A stretch of DNA of 64,000 nucleotides. Source: Halococcoides cellulosivorans. Lineage in GTDB: Archaea > Halobacteriota > Halobacteria > Halobacteriales > Haloarculaceae. The notes beneath the pieces were generated by a model. That model was not told the DNA's origin. It ran no database searches and worked only from the letters and a program-made list of their open reading frames with translations. Position numbers and translations under genes: made by a program. Below are positions 36,101 through 43,424 of the stretch, piece by piece (position 1 is the stretch's first letter; each line of letters begins with the position of its first letter). Where the stretch lies: NCBI RefSeq assembly GCF_003058365.1, contig NZ_CP028858.1, positions 1,910,836 to 1,974,835 on the forward strand, in the 5' to 3' direction.

Positions 36101-36909
36101 GACAGCGGTTCGACAGCGAGTACATCGAATCCGAGTTGCGGCGGATCGGCAGTGCACTCGAAAGCGATCTGACGGCCTCTCTCATCGGTGGTGGGGCGAT
36201 GGCGTTCCGTGACCTCAAGTCCACGACCAAGGACATCGATCTGATCGTTACCGACGGCGACGACCTCCGAATGTTACAGGCCGTCTTGCTCGACCACGGG
36301 TACAGTGTCGTCGAGGATCCAAACGAAGAATACGACGACCTCGGAGCGCAGCGAATCCTGGAAAACGACGACGGGTGTCGAATCGACGACTTCAACCAGC
36401 AAGTGATCGACAAGCTCGTTCTTTCGAAGGGAATGTGCGATCGAAGTGTCGTCCACCTCGAAGCCGGTGGGCTGACCGTGAAGCTGCTCAGTTCAGAGGA
36501 CATCTTCCTGTTCAAATCGGTCGCGGGCCGAACGGACGACATCGAGGACATGTTCGCACTCGTGCAGACAGATCTGAACGACGATGTCATCGAGGACGAG
36601 TTGGACCATCAGATCGATTTGCTGGGCCAGGAACTGTTCGTTACCTACGTGAACGAGGCACTGCTCGAACTCGAAGACCGACACAACGTCTCGCCGTCTA
36701 TAGCCGATCGAGTCTCTGAAATTACCCAACGCGTGTATCGGGAACTCGACGTGCTACAGGCGATCGAGGGGGATACGTCTCGATCAGAGCTGGACGCTGT
36801 AGTCGATCTTCCAGGTGACGCCATCGACGAGGCCATCCACAGTCTCGTCGAAAAGGAGATCATTTCGATCGACGATGACCGGATCGTCCAGCATTCGACG
36901 AAACTCTGA
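36097..36909 (+). CDS. Nucleotidyltransferase (DUF6036/AbiEii-like), candidate toxin
   Basis: This 270-residue protein has a DNA-polymerase-beta-like nucleotidyltransferase core: LIGGGAMAFRDLKSTTKDIDLIV, with GGG (31-33) and DxD (Asp46, Asp48), and LLSSEDIFLFKSVAGRTDDIEDM typical of MNT/AbiEii-like proteins. The C-terminus is a helical, possibly winged-helix, segment (ELDAVVDLPGDAIDEAIHSLVEKEII). It probably transfers nucleotides to RNA or protein. It is coupled to the HTH gene by GTGA overlap. Codon use is less GC-rich than in flanking genes, suggesting transfer. Confidence 0.75.
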   Translation: MRQRFDSEYIESELRRIGSALESDLTASLIGGGAMAFRDLKSTTKDIDLIVTDGDDLRMLQAVLLDHGYSVVEDPNEEYDDLGAQRILENDDGCRIDDFNQQVIDKLVLSKGMCDRSVVHLEAGGLTVKLLSSEDIFLFKSVAGRTDDIEDMFALVQTDLNDDVIEDELDHQIDLLGQELFVTYVNEALLELEDRHNVSPSIADRVSEITQRVYRELDVLQAIEGDTSRSELDAVVDLPGDAIDEAIHSLVEKEIISIDDDRIVQHSTKL

Positions 36910-37400
36910 TTGAGATGGTGACGTGAGCCAATCTCCTCTAAATTAGCCCTCAAAGAGTGATGGAGTTCGCATACGGCGGCCGCGAGGCGGCTCTGGCGAC
37001 TCGAACTCGCGGCGTGTAGCGCCGCGCAAGCGACCCGTTTCACTCCTGGCGAAGCCTGCGAGACGTGACTGAAAGGAGCGTCTCGAATACGCGAACGGCA
37101 ACGCCGTGAACCGAAGGCTGAGCCAGCAGGTCTTTTTAATCCAGATTTTTCGAGGAGTGGGTTGCGGGCCGTCCGGCCCGCAACCGATTCCGTGGCGTGG
37201 GAGACGGGAAGCCGTCTCCAATCGAGGCGGTGGAACCGCCTCGCAGCCGCCACGCAGTTCGCGCGGAGCGCGAACCCGACGACGAAAAAGGTGGTCGGAT
37301 GGGCCCTGGCGGATTCGAACCACGGTCACTCCCGCTCGCTTCGCTCGCGGTCGTTCCCAGGTTCGATCCGCGGGCCATCTCCCTCGCTGCGCTCGGTCGA
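36910..37400. other. Structured intergenic stretch between the NTase cassette and tRNA-Met
   Basis: There is no protein gene in this 490-bp stretch. It holds, in order: a short tRNA-T-arm-like segment in minus orientation around 36996-37008 (GACTCGAACTCGC); a CGAGACG/CGTCTCG hairpin around 37050-37085; T-runs near 37131-37137 and 37146-37150; a cluster of four hairpins at 37160-37275; and a copy of the tRNA-Met tail at 37300-37322. Confidence 0.6.
37160..37275. ncRNA. Four-hairpin cluster, candidate structured RNA
   Basis: There are four perfect hairpins: 37160-37170/37175-37185 (11 bp), 37200-37207/37212-37219 (8 bp), 37223-37231/37235-37243 (9 bp, GGA loop) and 37257-37264/37268-37275 (8 bp, GGA loop). 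A 7-bp outer stem, CGTGGCG 37191-37197 with CGCCACG 37248-37254, encloses the second and third. T-runs flank it on both strands (37132-37136 plus, 37290-37286 minus). Strand and function are unknown. Confidence 0.35.
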
Positions 37401-37423
37401 TGGGCCCTGGCGGATTCGAACCA
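37300..37423 (-). repeat. Duplicated tRNA-Met 3' tail with inverted copy between
   Basis: The 3' 23 nt of tRNA-Met (plus coordinates 37401-37423) recur exactly at 37300-37322, 101 bp downstream in the tRNA's direction. Between them, 37361-37377 carries CCCAGGTTCGATCCGCG followed by GGCCAT, an inverted, slightly diverged copy of the same tail. The spacers are GCGAGCGAAGCG-type tracts. Confidence 0.8.
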
Positions 37424-37503
37424 CCGACCACTCGGTGTCCCAGTCCGCCGCATCGCGACGAACCTATGAGCCGAGCGCTCTCACCAGACTGAGCTAAGGG
37501 CCC
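37401..37503 (-). tRNA. Elongator tRNA-Met (CAU) with 28-nt intron
   Basis: Acceptor GGGCCCT (37503-37497) pairs with AGGGCCC (37408-37402), discriminator A. Anticodon CAT is at 37468-37466. The anticodon stem CTCGG pairs with CCGAG (37435-37431) only if 37464-37437 is removed, placing a 28-nt intron at the canonical 37/38 position. Haloarchaeal elongator tRNA-Met genes are known to carry introns there. CCA is not encoded. Confidence 0.92.
37437..37464 (-). other. Intron of tRNA-Met
   Basis: This 28-nt insertion lies directly after position 37 of the anticodon loop. It should form a bulge-helix-bulge for the archaeal splicing endonuclease. It is shorter than the ~75-nt intron described for Haloferax. 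Confidence 0.75.
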
Positions 37504-37559
37504 TCACTCGCAGTTCTCACCCGTGGCCTTTGAGGGTACCGAATCGCCGCGAAAAACGA

Positions 37560-37632
37560 CGCCACCGCCAGGGCTCGAACCTGGGACAACCTCGTTAACA
37601 GCGAGGTGCTCTACCAGCTGAGCTACGGCGGC
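37560..37632 (-). tRNA. tRNA-Asn (GUU)
   Basis: Acceptor GCCGCCG (37632-37626) pairs with CGGTGGC (37567-37561) and the discriminator is G. The anticodon stem CCTCG/CGAGG encloses CTGTTAA with anticodon GTT, and the T loop is GTTCGAG. It is 56 nt upstream of tRNA-Met on the same strand, probably one transcript. Confidence 0.95.
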
Positions 37633-37718
37633 GCGCACTCACCGATATACGGCAGGGGAAAAAGGGGCTTTCGTTTTGGGACCGATATCCTTTCGGGCGC
37701 GGCCGCCCCCGCCGACGT

Positions 37719-39074
37719 ATGGACGACGACGTTCGTGACGTTCTCGATACCGTTCGCGAGCGGGTGACGCCCGACCCCGACCAGCGCGAGCGGCTGGAAG
37801 CCGTCCGGGACGACATCGTCGAGCGCACGAGACGCGCCCTGGCGGAGCAAGCGGTCGACGGCGACGTCGTACTCGTCGGGTCGACGGCCCGCGGCACCTG
37901 GCTCCCGGGCGATCGCGATATCGACGTGTTCGTGCGTGTTCCGGCCGATATCGATCGAGCAGAACTGGAACGCCAGGGCCTCGCGATCGGGCGAACGGTC
38001 CTGCCCGACGGACGCGAAGAGTACGCCGAACACCCCTACGTGACCGGAACGATCGACGGGTTCGACGTCGACATCGTCCCGTGTTACGACGTGCCATCCG
38101 CCAGTGCGATCCGCTCGGCGGTCGACCGCACGCCGTTTCACACCACGTATCTGCGCGACCGACTGGACGATCGACTCGCGACCGACGTTCGCGTCTGCAA
38201 ACAGTTTCTCCGTGCGATCGGCGCGTACGGGAGTGACCTCCGCACGCAGGGCTTCTCGGGATATCTGACCGAGTTGCTCGTCCTGGAGTACGACGGCGTC
38301 GACGGACTGTTCGCGGCGGCAGCAGACTGGCACCCACCCGAACGGTTCGACCCCGTCGGTCACGGCCGTTTCGAGGGGACCGATCCGCTCGTCGTAATCG
38401 ACCCGACCGACCCGGAGCGCAACGTCGCGGCCGCGACGACCGCCGAGAACGTCGCGCGGTTTCAGCATTACGTCCGCCGACTGCTGGCCGATCCCGACCC
38501 CGCGCACTTCGAGGTCGCGGTCCGCGATCCGATGGATCGGTCCGCGGTGGCCGAGGCCTTCGAACGACGCGGGACGACACCGGTCGCGCTCCAGGCGCCC
38601 CGCCCCGACGTCGTCGAAGACACACTCTACCCCCAACTGGAGAAATCCCGGACGAATCTGGCCGACGAACTCGATCGTCGCGGGTTCGAACTCGTCCGCT
38701 CGATGGCCGTCGCCGACGCCGACGTGATCGCACTCATCTTCGAGGTGGCCGTCGAGAAGCGGCCCGCGGTCGAGCGCCACGTCGGCCCGCCGGTCGCGGT
38801 GCGTGAACACGCCGAGCGGTTCGTCGCGGCCTATCGCGATCGAGACGTGACGGGGCCGTTTCTCGACGGCGATCGCTACGTCGTGGAGCGCGAGCGAGAG
38901 TATCGCACCGCCGCAGCACTGCTGGACAGTGACGCGATCGCGGACGTGGGCCTCGGAAGTGACGTCGCGGCTGCGCTCTCGGATCGGTCAGTCCTGGTCG
39001 GGCCCGACCCCGTCGCCGGACTGGCCGATCGGTTCGGCGCGGAGCTCGCGGCCTACCTCGACCCGAGACCCTGA
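37719..39074 (+). CDS. cca: CCA-adding enzyme (archaeal class I tRNA nucleotidyltransferase)
   Basis: This 451-residue enzyme adds or repairs the 3' CCA of tRNAs, required here because the tRNA genes do not encode it. The active site is VGSTARGTWLPGDRDIDVFV (GS 54-55; Asp67, Asp69), with the third carboxylate in FDVDIVPCYDV. The central RVCKQFLRAIGAYGSDLRTQGFSGYLTELL and the tail-body domains match the archaeal family in length. It is divergent from tRNA-Asn. Confidence 0.95.
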   Translation: MDDDVRDVLDTVRERVTPDPDQRERLEAVRDDIVERTRRALAEQAVDGDVVLVGSTARGTWLPGDRDIDVFVRVPADIDRAELERQGLAIGRTVLPDGREEYAEHPYVTGTIDGFDVDIVPCYDVPSASAIRSAVDRTPFHTTYLRDRLDDRLATDVRVCKQFLRAIGAYGSDLRTQGFSGYLTELLVLEYDGVDGLFAAAADWHPPERFDPVGHGRFEGTDPLVVIDPTDPERNVAAATTAENVARFQHYVRRLLADPDPAHFEVAVRDPMDRSAVAEAFERRGTTPVALQAPRPDVVEDTLYPQLEKSRTNLADELDRRGFELVRSMAVADADVIALIFEVAVEKRPAVERHVGPPVAVREHAERFVAAYRDRDVTGPFLDGDRYVVEREREYRTAAALLDSDAIADVGLGSDVAAALSDRSVLVGPDPVAGLADRFGAELAAYLDPRP

Positions 39075-39091
39075 CACAGCGAATCAGACAC

Positions 39092-40108
39092 TCAACTCGG
39101 TCCCTGAACGAAGCCGACATCGCGGAGTCGATCGACGACCTGACGGGAGTGAGGGTCGGCCTCGGCGTCGATCGGGTCGGGCACATCCCCGTTACAGGCG
39201 GCGTTGATCGCGTCGACGCTGTCCGAGAGCGTCTCCAGGCCGTAGCCACCTTCGAGGACGAATCCGAGCCCGGCGTCGATCCGGCCGGCAAGATCAAGCA
39301 GGCGCGCCGCCATCCGGCCGTACCCCTCCGTCGAGACGGTCATCCGCGAGATGGGGTCGCGTCGGTGGGCGTCGAAACCCGCGCTGACGAGCACGAGATC
39401 GGGATCGAACGCCGCGATCGTCGGTTCGATCGCCGTGTCGAGCACGTGTTCGTACTCGGGGTCGCCACTGCCGGGCCGGAAGGGGACGTTCAGCGTGCGC
39501 CCGACGCCCGGGCCCGTGCCGGTCTCCGAGAGCGCGCCCGTGCCGGGGAACAGGCCCTCCTCGTGGATCGAGACGTAGAGGACGTCACCGCGGTCGTAGA
39601 AGATATCCTGGGTGCCGTTGCCGTGGTGGACGTCCCAGTCGACGATGGCGATCCGATCGGCCCGGCCCCGTCGGAGCAGCGTCTCGGCAGCGATCGCGAC
39701 GTTGTTGAGAAAGCAAAACCCCATTGCGTCGTCGGTGACGGCGTGATGGCCCGGCGGCCGACCGATCGCGAAGGGTGTCGCCGGACGGTCTGGGTGGCCG
39801 AGTGCTGCGCGAGCGGCCCAGAGCGCGATGCCCGCGCTCGCGAGCGCGGCCTCGTAAGTCGCTTCGACGGCGATCGTGTCGGCGTCCCAACTGCCACCGC
39901 CGCTGGCACAGAAGTCCTCGAAGCTCGCGATGTAGCCCGGATCGTGGACGGCGGTGATCTCCGAGAGCGTCGCCGTCTCGGGGGTGGCGTACTCGACGGC
40001 CTCGGCGTCCGCGAGCGTCCGTCGGATCGCACGGATCCGGTCGGGGCTCTCGGGGTGGCGCTGACCGGTGTCGTGATCCAGACAGACCTCGCGGTGGCCA
40101 ACGTTCAT
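39092..40108 (-). CDS. hdaI: Histone deacetylase family protein
   Basis: This 338-residue zinc amidohydrolase has the HDAC signatures RPPGHHA, IVDWDVHHGNGTQDIFY and VSAGFDAHRRDP (zinc ligands Asp, His, Asp) plus a C-terminal VLEGGYGLETL. It could deacetylate protein lysines or acetylpolyamines. The ATG overlaps the stop of the upstream histone gene by ATGA, so enzyme and candidate substrate are translationally coupled. Confidence 0.93.
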   Translation of the reverse strand: MNVGHREVCLDHDTGQRHPESPDRIRAIRRTLADAEAVEYATPETATLSEITAVHDPGYIASFEDFCASGGGSWDADTIAVEATYEAALASAGIALWAARAALGHPDRPATPFAIGRPPGHHAVTDDAMGFCFLNNVAIAAETLLRRGRADRIAIVDWDVHHGNGTQDIFYDRGDVLYVSIHEEGLFPGTGALSETGTGPGVGRTLNVPFRPGSGDPEYEHVLDTAIEPTIAAFDPDLVLVSAGFDAHRRDPISRMTVSTEGYGRMAARLLDLAGRIDAGLGFVLEGGYGLETLSDSVDAINAACNGDVPDPIDAEADPHSRQVVDRLRDVGFVQGPS

Positions 40109-40542
40109 TCGAAGTATGCTTCGATGGCGAAGTACCGCTCGACGTCGGCTTCCGTGACGGTGCGCCGATCGGCGTGATGCGTGAGTTCGACGGCGACGCT
40201 CGCGATCCGGTCGGCTTCGCGTTCGAGTTGGGTCGCGAGCGCGACGCGCGCGTCGGCGGCCACCCGAAAGCGGTCGTCGATGTCCAATCGAGCGATGCGA
40301 TCGATCGGCGCGATCGGGAGTTCCAGGCTGTCACGATCGTCCGGCTCGACCGCGAAGTCGTCGACCATCAGCGTCTTCCGCCCCTCTGCAGCGGCACGCT
40401 CGGCGGCAGCAGTGGCCAGCTTGGCACCCGACTGCTGGACGTGTCGAGTCAGTCGTTCGGTCGCCGCCGACCCCACCCGAAGATCACCCGCGTGTCGCCG
40501 GATGATCGAGTCGACGGGGGCGAACGGTAGCTCGACGCTCAT
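40105..40542 (-). CDS. hstA: Archaeal doublet histone
   Basis: This 145-residue protein contains two histone folds in tandem. Fold 1 is about 1-68 (ELPFAPVDSIIRRHAGDLRVG, GRKTLMVDDFAV) and fold 2 about 73-145 (ELPIAPIDRIARLDIDDRFRV, RRTVTEADVERYF). They form an intramolecular pseudo-dimer as in other halophilic histones. The ATG at 40542 starts at MSVELPFAPVD; the longer frame adds unconserved residues. It is followed by hdaI with a 4-nt overlap and lies 60 nt downstream of the RPA gene on the same strand. Confidence 0.93.
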   Translation of the reverse strand: MSVELPFAPVDSIIRRHAGDLRVGSAATERLTRHVQQSGAKLATAAAERAAAEGRKTLMVDDFAVEPDDRDSLELPIAPIDRIARLDIDDRFRVAADARVALATQLEREADRIASVAVELTHHADRRTVTEADVERYFAIEAYFE

Positions 40543-40602
40543 ACACCACAACGGGAGTGAAGCTGGCTTAAGGATTTTCACCGATCGGTACCGTCGAAGG
40601 AG

Positions 40603-42051
40603 CTAGAACACGTCCTCGGCGTCGATGTGATCCTCGGTGCGGGGCCCCCGAACGGTTATCTCTTCACCGAGATGGAGGTCCGCGTCGGTCGCGACCGTGA
40701 CCGTCTCCTGGCCGTCGTCGAGGATCACCGGATCGCCCGTCTGGACGACCGTCCCGGTGTACTCGGTCGTCTCGGCAGCGTCAGCCGTCTCGGTGTCTGC
40801 GTCCGTCGTCGCAGTCGACCCCCCGGACTCGTCGTCGGCGTAGGCGGCGAGCGTCCCCCCGGTGTCGCTGCCCCCGCGCGTGCGAGAGGACTCTGCACTG
40901 GCGCTCGCGGTCTCGCCAGTCGACCCACCAGCGCCGGCGCTCACCGACCCGTCGAGCACCGCGACCGTCGACTGCCACCCCGCCGACGCTTCGAGGTCGT
41001 CCTGCCAGCCGTCCTGGATCTCGACGTCGCCGCAGTACAGCTTCTCGCCCGGGCCGACGTCGGTGTCGGCGTGGTCGCCCCAGAGCGCGACCCGGATGTC
41101 GCCCGACTCGTCCTGCAGGCGGACGTTTTTCACCTGGCCCTCCGAGCCGTCGTCCCGATCGAACGTGCGGATCGGGTCGGTCGAGCGGACGACACCCGCC
41201 AGATCGACGGTCGTGCCGATCTCGACGGAGTCGATCGGCGTCGCATCGGGGTCGAAGGTGACCTCCTCGTCGACGGTCTCGACCGCACCGCGGTCACCGA
41301 TCTGGAGTTCGAGCCCACCGTCGCGCTCGCGGACGTACCCGTCGATCACCGCGATCGTCTCGCCCGGAGCGACCGTCTCGACGGCCGCGGTGCGATCGCC
41401 CCACAGCGTCACCCGAATGCGGCCGGTCTCGTCACCGATCGCGAGGTTCGCGACCCGGCCTTCCGAGCCGTCGTCTCGATCGAACGTGCGGACCTCCCCG
41501 ACCGAGAGGACCTGTCCCTGGACGGTGACGTCGGACTGACCCATCCGCAGCGCGTCGATCGTCTCTTCGCCGTCGGGGTCGACGTCGATTTCGGTCTCCT
41601 CGTCGACCTGGGCTTTCGAGACGCTGATCTCCAGGCCGTCGTAGCCCTCTTTCGGGCGACCGCGCACCATGATCACGTCACCGACCTCGATCTCACCGTC
41701 CGCGACCGCCGTCGCGCGGCCGTCCCAGAACGCCAGTCGAACGCCGCCGGTCTCGTCGGCCGCGCGGACGTTGATCACCTGGCCCTCGCCCTCCTCGTCG
41801 TCGCGCTCGAAGGTGCGGATCTCGCCGATCGAGCAGACCTTGAGTGGCAACTCGACCTCGTCCATGCCCGCTTCGAGGTCCGCGACCGCCTCGACTTCGC
41901 CGTCTTCGAGTTCGTGGGCGACCAACATCGCCGCCGTGCGCTCGTCCGCGAGCCCACCCATCTGCTCGACTTTGGCCTCGACGGCCTCCCGAAAGTCCTC
42001 TTCGGAGACCTCTGCGTCGAGATCTGCGTGGACCTCTTCGATCGCTCCCAT
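40603..42051 (-). CDS. rpa2: Replication protein A (single-strand DNA-binding, multi-OB-fold)
   Basis: This 482-residue protein has an N-terminal helical segment (EVHADLDAEVSEEDFREAVEAKVEQMGGLADERTAAML) and three OB folds sharing the repeat xSxGEIRTFxRDDxxEG...NVxxADETGxxRxAxWDxRA. An acidic Ser/Thr/Asp linker follows, and then a short C-terminal strand domain (EYTGTVVQTGDPVILDDG). This is the haloarchaeal Rpa2 layout. It binds ssDNA in replication and repair. The second ATG at 42051 is taken as start. It is upstream of hstA-hdaI. Confidence 0.92.
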   Translation of the reverse strand: MGAIEEVHADLDAEVSEEDFREAVEAKVEQMGGLADERTAAMLVAHELEDGEVEAVADLEAGMDEVELPLKVCSIGEIRTFERDDEEGEGQVINVRAADETGGVRLAFWDGRATAVADGEIEVGDVIMVRGRPKEGYDGLEISVSKAQVDEETEIDVDPDGEETIDALRMGQSDVTVQGQVLSVGEVRTFDRDDGSEGRVANLAIGDETGRIRVTLWGDRTAAVETVAPGETIAVIDGYVRERDGGLELQIGDRGAVETVDEEVTFDPDATPIDSVEIGTTVDLAGVVRSTDPIRTFDRDDGSEGQVKNVRLQDESGDIRVALWGDHADTDVGPGEKLYCGDVEIQDGWQDDLEASAGWQSTVAVLDGSVSAGAGGSTGETASASAESSRTRGGSDTGGTLAAYADDESGGSTATTDADTETADAAETTEYTGTVVQTGDPVILDDGQETVTVATDADLHLGEEITVRGPRTEDHIDAEDVF

Positions 42052-42108
42052 CGTTGTCAGTCGCACGTGCGCGGGTCGCTTCAGCGTGCCGGTTCGGTCA
42101 TCGCGTGT

Positions 42109-42927
42109 TCACTGCGCCAGATCGAACGGTTCGGCCCGCCGGTACGCGATCGCCATCGGGAGGCCGCGGTCGTCGCGCGGCAGGTCATCCGTCGATTCAG
42201 CGGACGCATCGCGCGATGGCAGTCGGTGAAATTCGTCGTCGGGCGCGCACGCGACGATCGCCAGCGCGAGCGCGTCGAGCAGGTCGTCCAGTCCGGCGTC
42301 GTGGCCCTCGGCCGCCAACTCGCGTGCGAGACGCCGCCAGGGCACCTCGTCGCGGACGGTCCCGAGGCGGTCGAGACGCTCGGCGACGCCCGGCGCGGTG
42401 TGTTTCGAGTGGTCGAGTGGGCCCTCGTCGAACGCGCGAAAGGCGACCTCTGGGTGGCCCTCGATCAGCACCGATGGATCGGCCGTGTCGCGAAGCAACT
42501 CGTCGACCTCCCCGATCACGTCAGCGATCGATGCCGCCTGGATCGAGAGGCCCTTGCCGGTCGCCAGTTCATTGAGTCGGGAGAGCGTGGCATGACCAGC
42601 GTCAGTCTCGGCGGCCGCCCGAACGGTCGGTCGCGCAGGTGGCGTGAACACCGACGCCGATCGTGAGTCGACGACCTCGCGGGCGCGGCCGTCGCACTCC
42701 CGTTCCAGATCGCCGTCCACGATCGACCCCGCCGGATCGTCGGCTGCCAGATCGCCGACCAGTCCGATCGGCACGTCGACGACGATCCGCTCGGCATCCG
42801 CATGGTCGTCCCACAGGTCGTCGATCGAGTCGTACGGATAGGCCTCGATGCGGTCGGCGGTGATCCCCACCGCAAGCCACGTGTCGCCGTCTCGGTCCAC
42901 CCCGACGTGCGTCCAATCGCGAACCAT
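42109..42927 (-). CDS. DUF429 protein (RNase H-like fold)
   Basis: This 272-residue protein has the DUF429 pattern: HVGVDRDGDTWLAVGI at the N-terminus, IVVDVPIGLVGDL, RSASVFTPPARPTVRAA, EGHPEVAFRAF and a C-terminal LDDLLDALALAIVA. The fold is RNase H-like, with Asp in GVD and in DVPIGL as possible metal ligands. No biochemical function is established. It is divergent from tRNA-Arg. Confidence 0.8.
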   Translation of the reverse strand: MVRDWTHVGVDRDGDTWLAVGITADRIEAYPYDSIDDLWDDHADAERIVVDVPIGLVGDLAADDPAGSIVDGDLERECDGRAREVVDSRSASVFTPPARPTVRAAAETDAGHATLSRLNELATGKGLSIQAASIADVIGEVDELLRDTADPSVLIEGHPEVAFRAFDEGPLDHSKHTAPGVAERLDRLGTVRDEVPWRRLARELAAEGHDAGLDDLLDALALAIVACAPDDEFHRLPSRDASAESTDDLPRDDRGLPMAIAYRRAEPFDLAQ

Positions 42928-43010
42928 GACGACGCGTCGTCGGGCAAGGACATCAACCAGCCGTCGTGGATCGAAACCCCTATTGCCGCGTCCCCGATTG
43001 GTTAGGATGA

Positions 43011-43083
43011 GTCCTGATAGGGTAGTGGACTATCCTCTTGGCTTGCGGAGCCAGGGACCGGAGTTCAAATCTCCGTCAGGACG
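43011..43083 (+). tRNA. tRNA-Arg (GCG)
   Basis: Acceptor GTCCTGA pairs with TCAGGAC and the discriminator is G. The anticodon arm TTGGC-TTGCGGA-GCCAG gives anticodon GCG, and the T arm is CGGAG-TTCAAAT-CTCCG. There is no encoded CCA. Its tail is repeated downstream. Confidence 0.95.
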
Positions 43084-43369
43084 TTTCTGCCGGCCCAAAC
43101 TGCCGAGCGATAGCGAGGCGTGCAGCGTCGGCAGAAACGTCCGCGGAGATTTGAGCAGACGAGTCACAGCCCGGGAAGCGACCGCAGGGAGCGACCCGGA
43201 ATGTCTCGGCGAGTTCAAATCTCCGTCAGGACGTTCACTCGGTTCCTGCGGAACCTCGTTCACGACCTGACGTGCCCGCGCTCACTGGGCTCGCGGTTGC
43301 ACCGCTCGCCGCTCCGAGGCCCCCACTTCGTTCGGGCCTCGCTACCCTTCGCGCGGACTCCGTCAGGAC
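43061..43369 (+). repeat. Repeated tRNA-Arg tail: direct, inverted, direct, plus a short third copy
   Basis: The 25 nt starting at 43061 (T arm, acceptor and following TT) recur exactly at 43211-43235, 150 bp downstream. Between them is an inverted copy: ACGTTTCTGCCG (43081-43092) pairs with CGGCAGAAACGT (43129-43140), and CGGAGATTTGAG (43144-43155) continues it. A third partial copy CTCCGTCAGGAC is at 43358-43369. The remaining sequence to 43424 shows no gene. Confidence 0.8.
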
Positions 43370-43424
43370 TCCAGTCCATTGCAGGGTTTATCTCAGTACC
43401 TCAGCAACCACGGCGACCCTCAGC

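Noticed and set aside
36990-37012. A further tRNA gene near the T-arm-like GACTCGAACTCGC
   Set aside because: No acceptor pairing, D arm or anticodon arm can be built around it; it is at most an isolated tail-like fragment.
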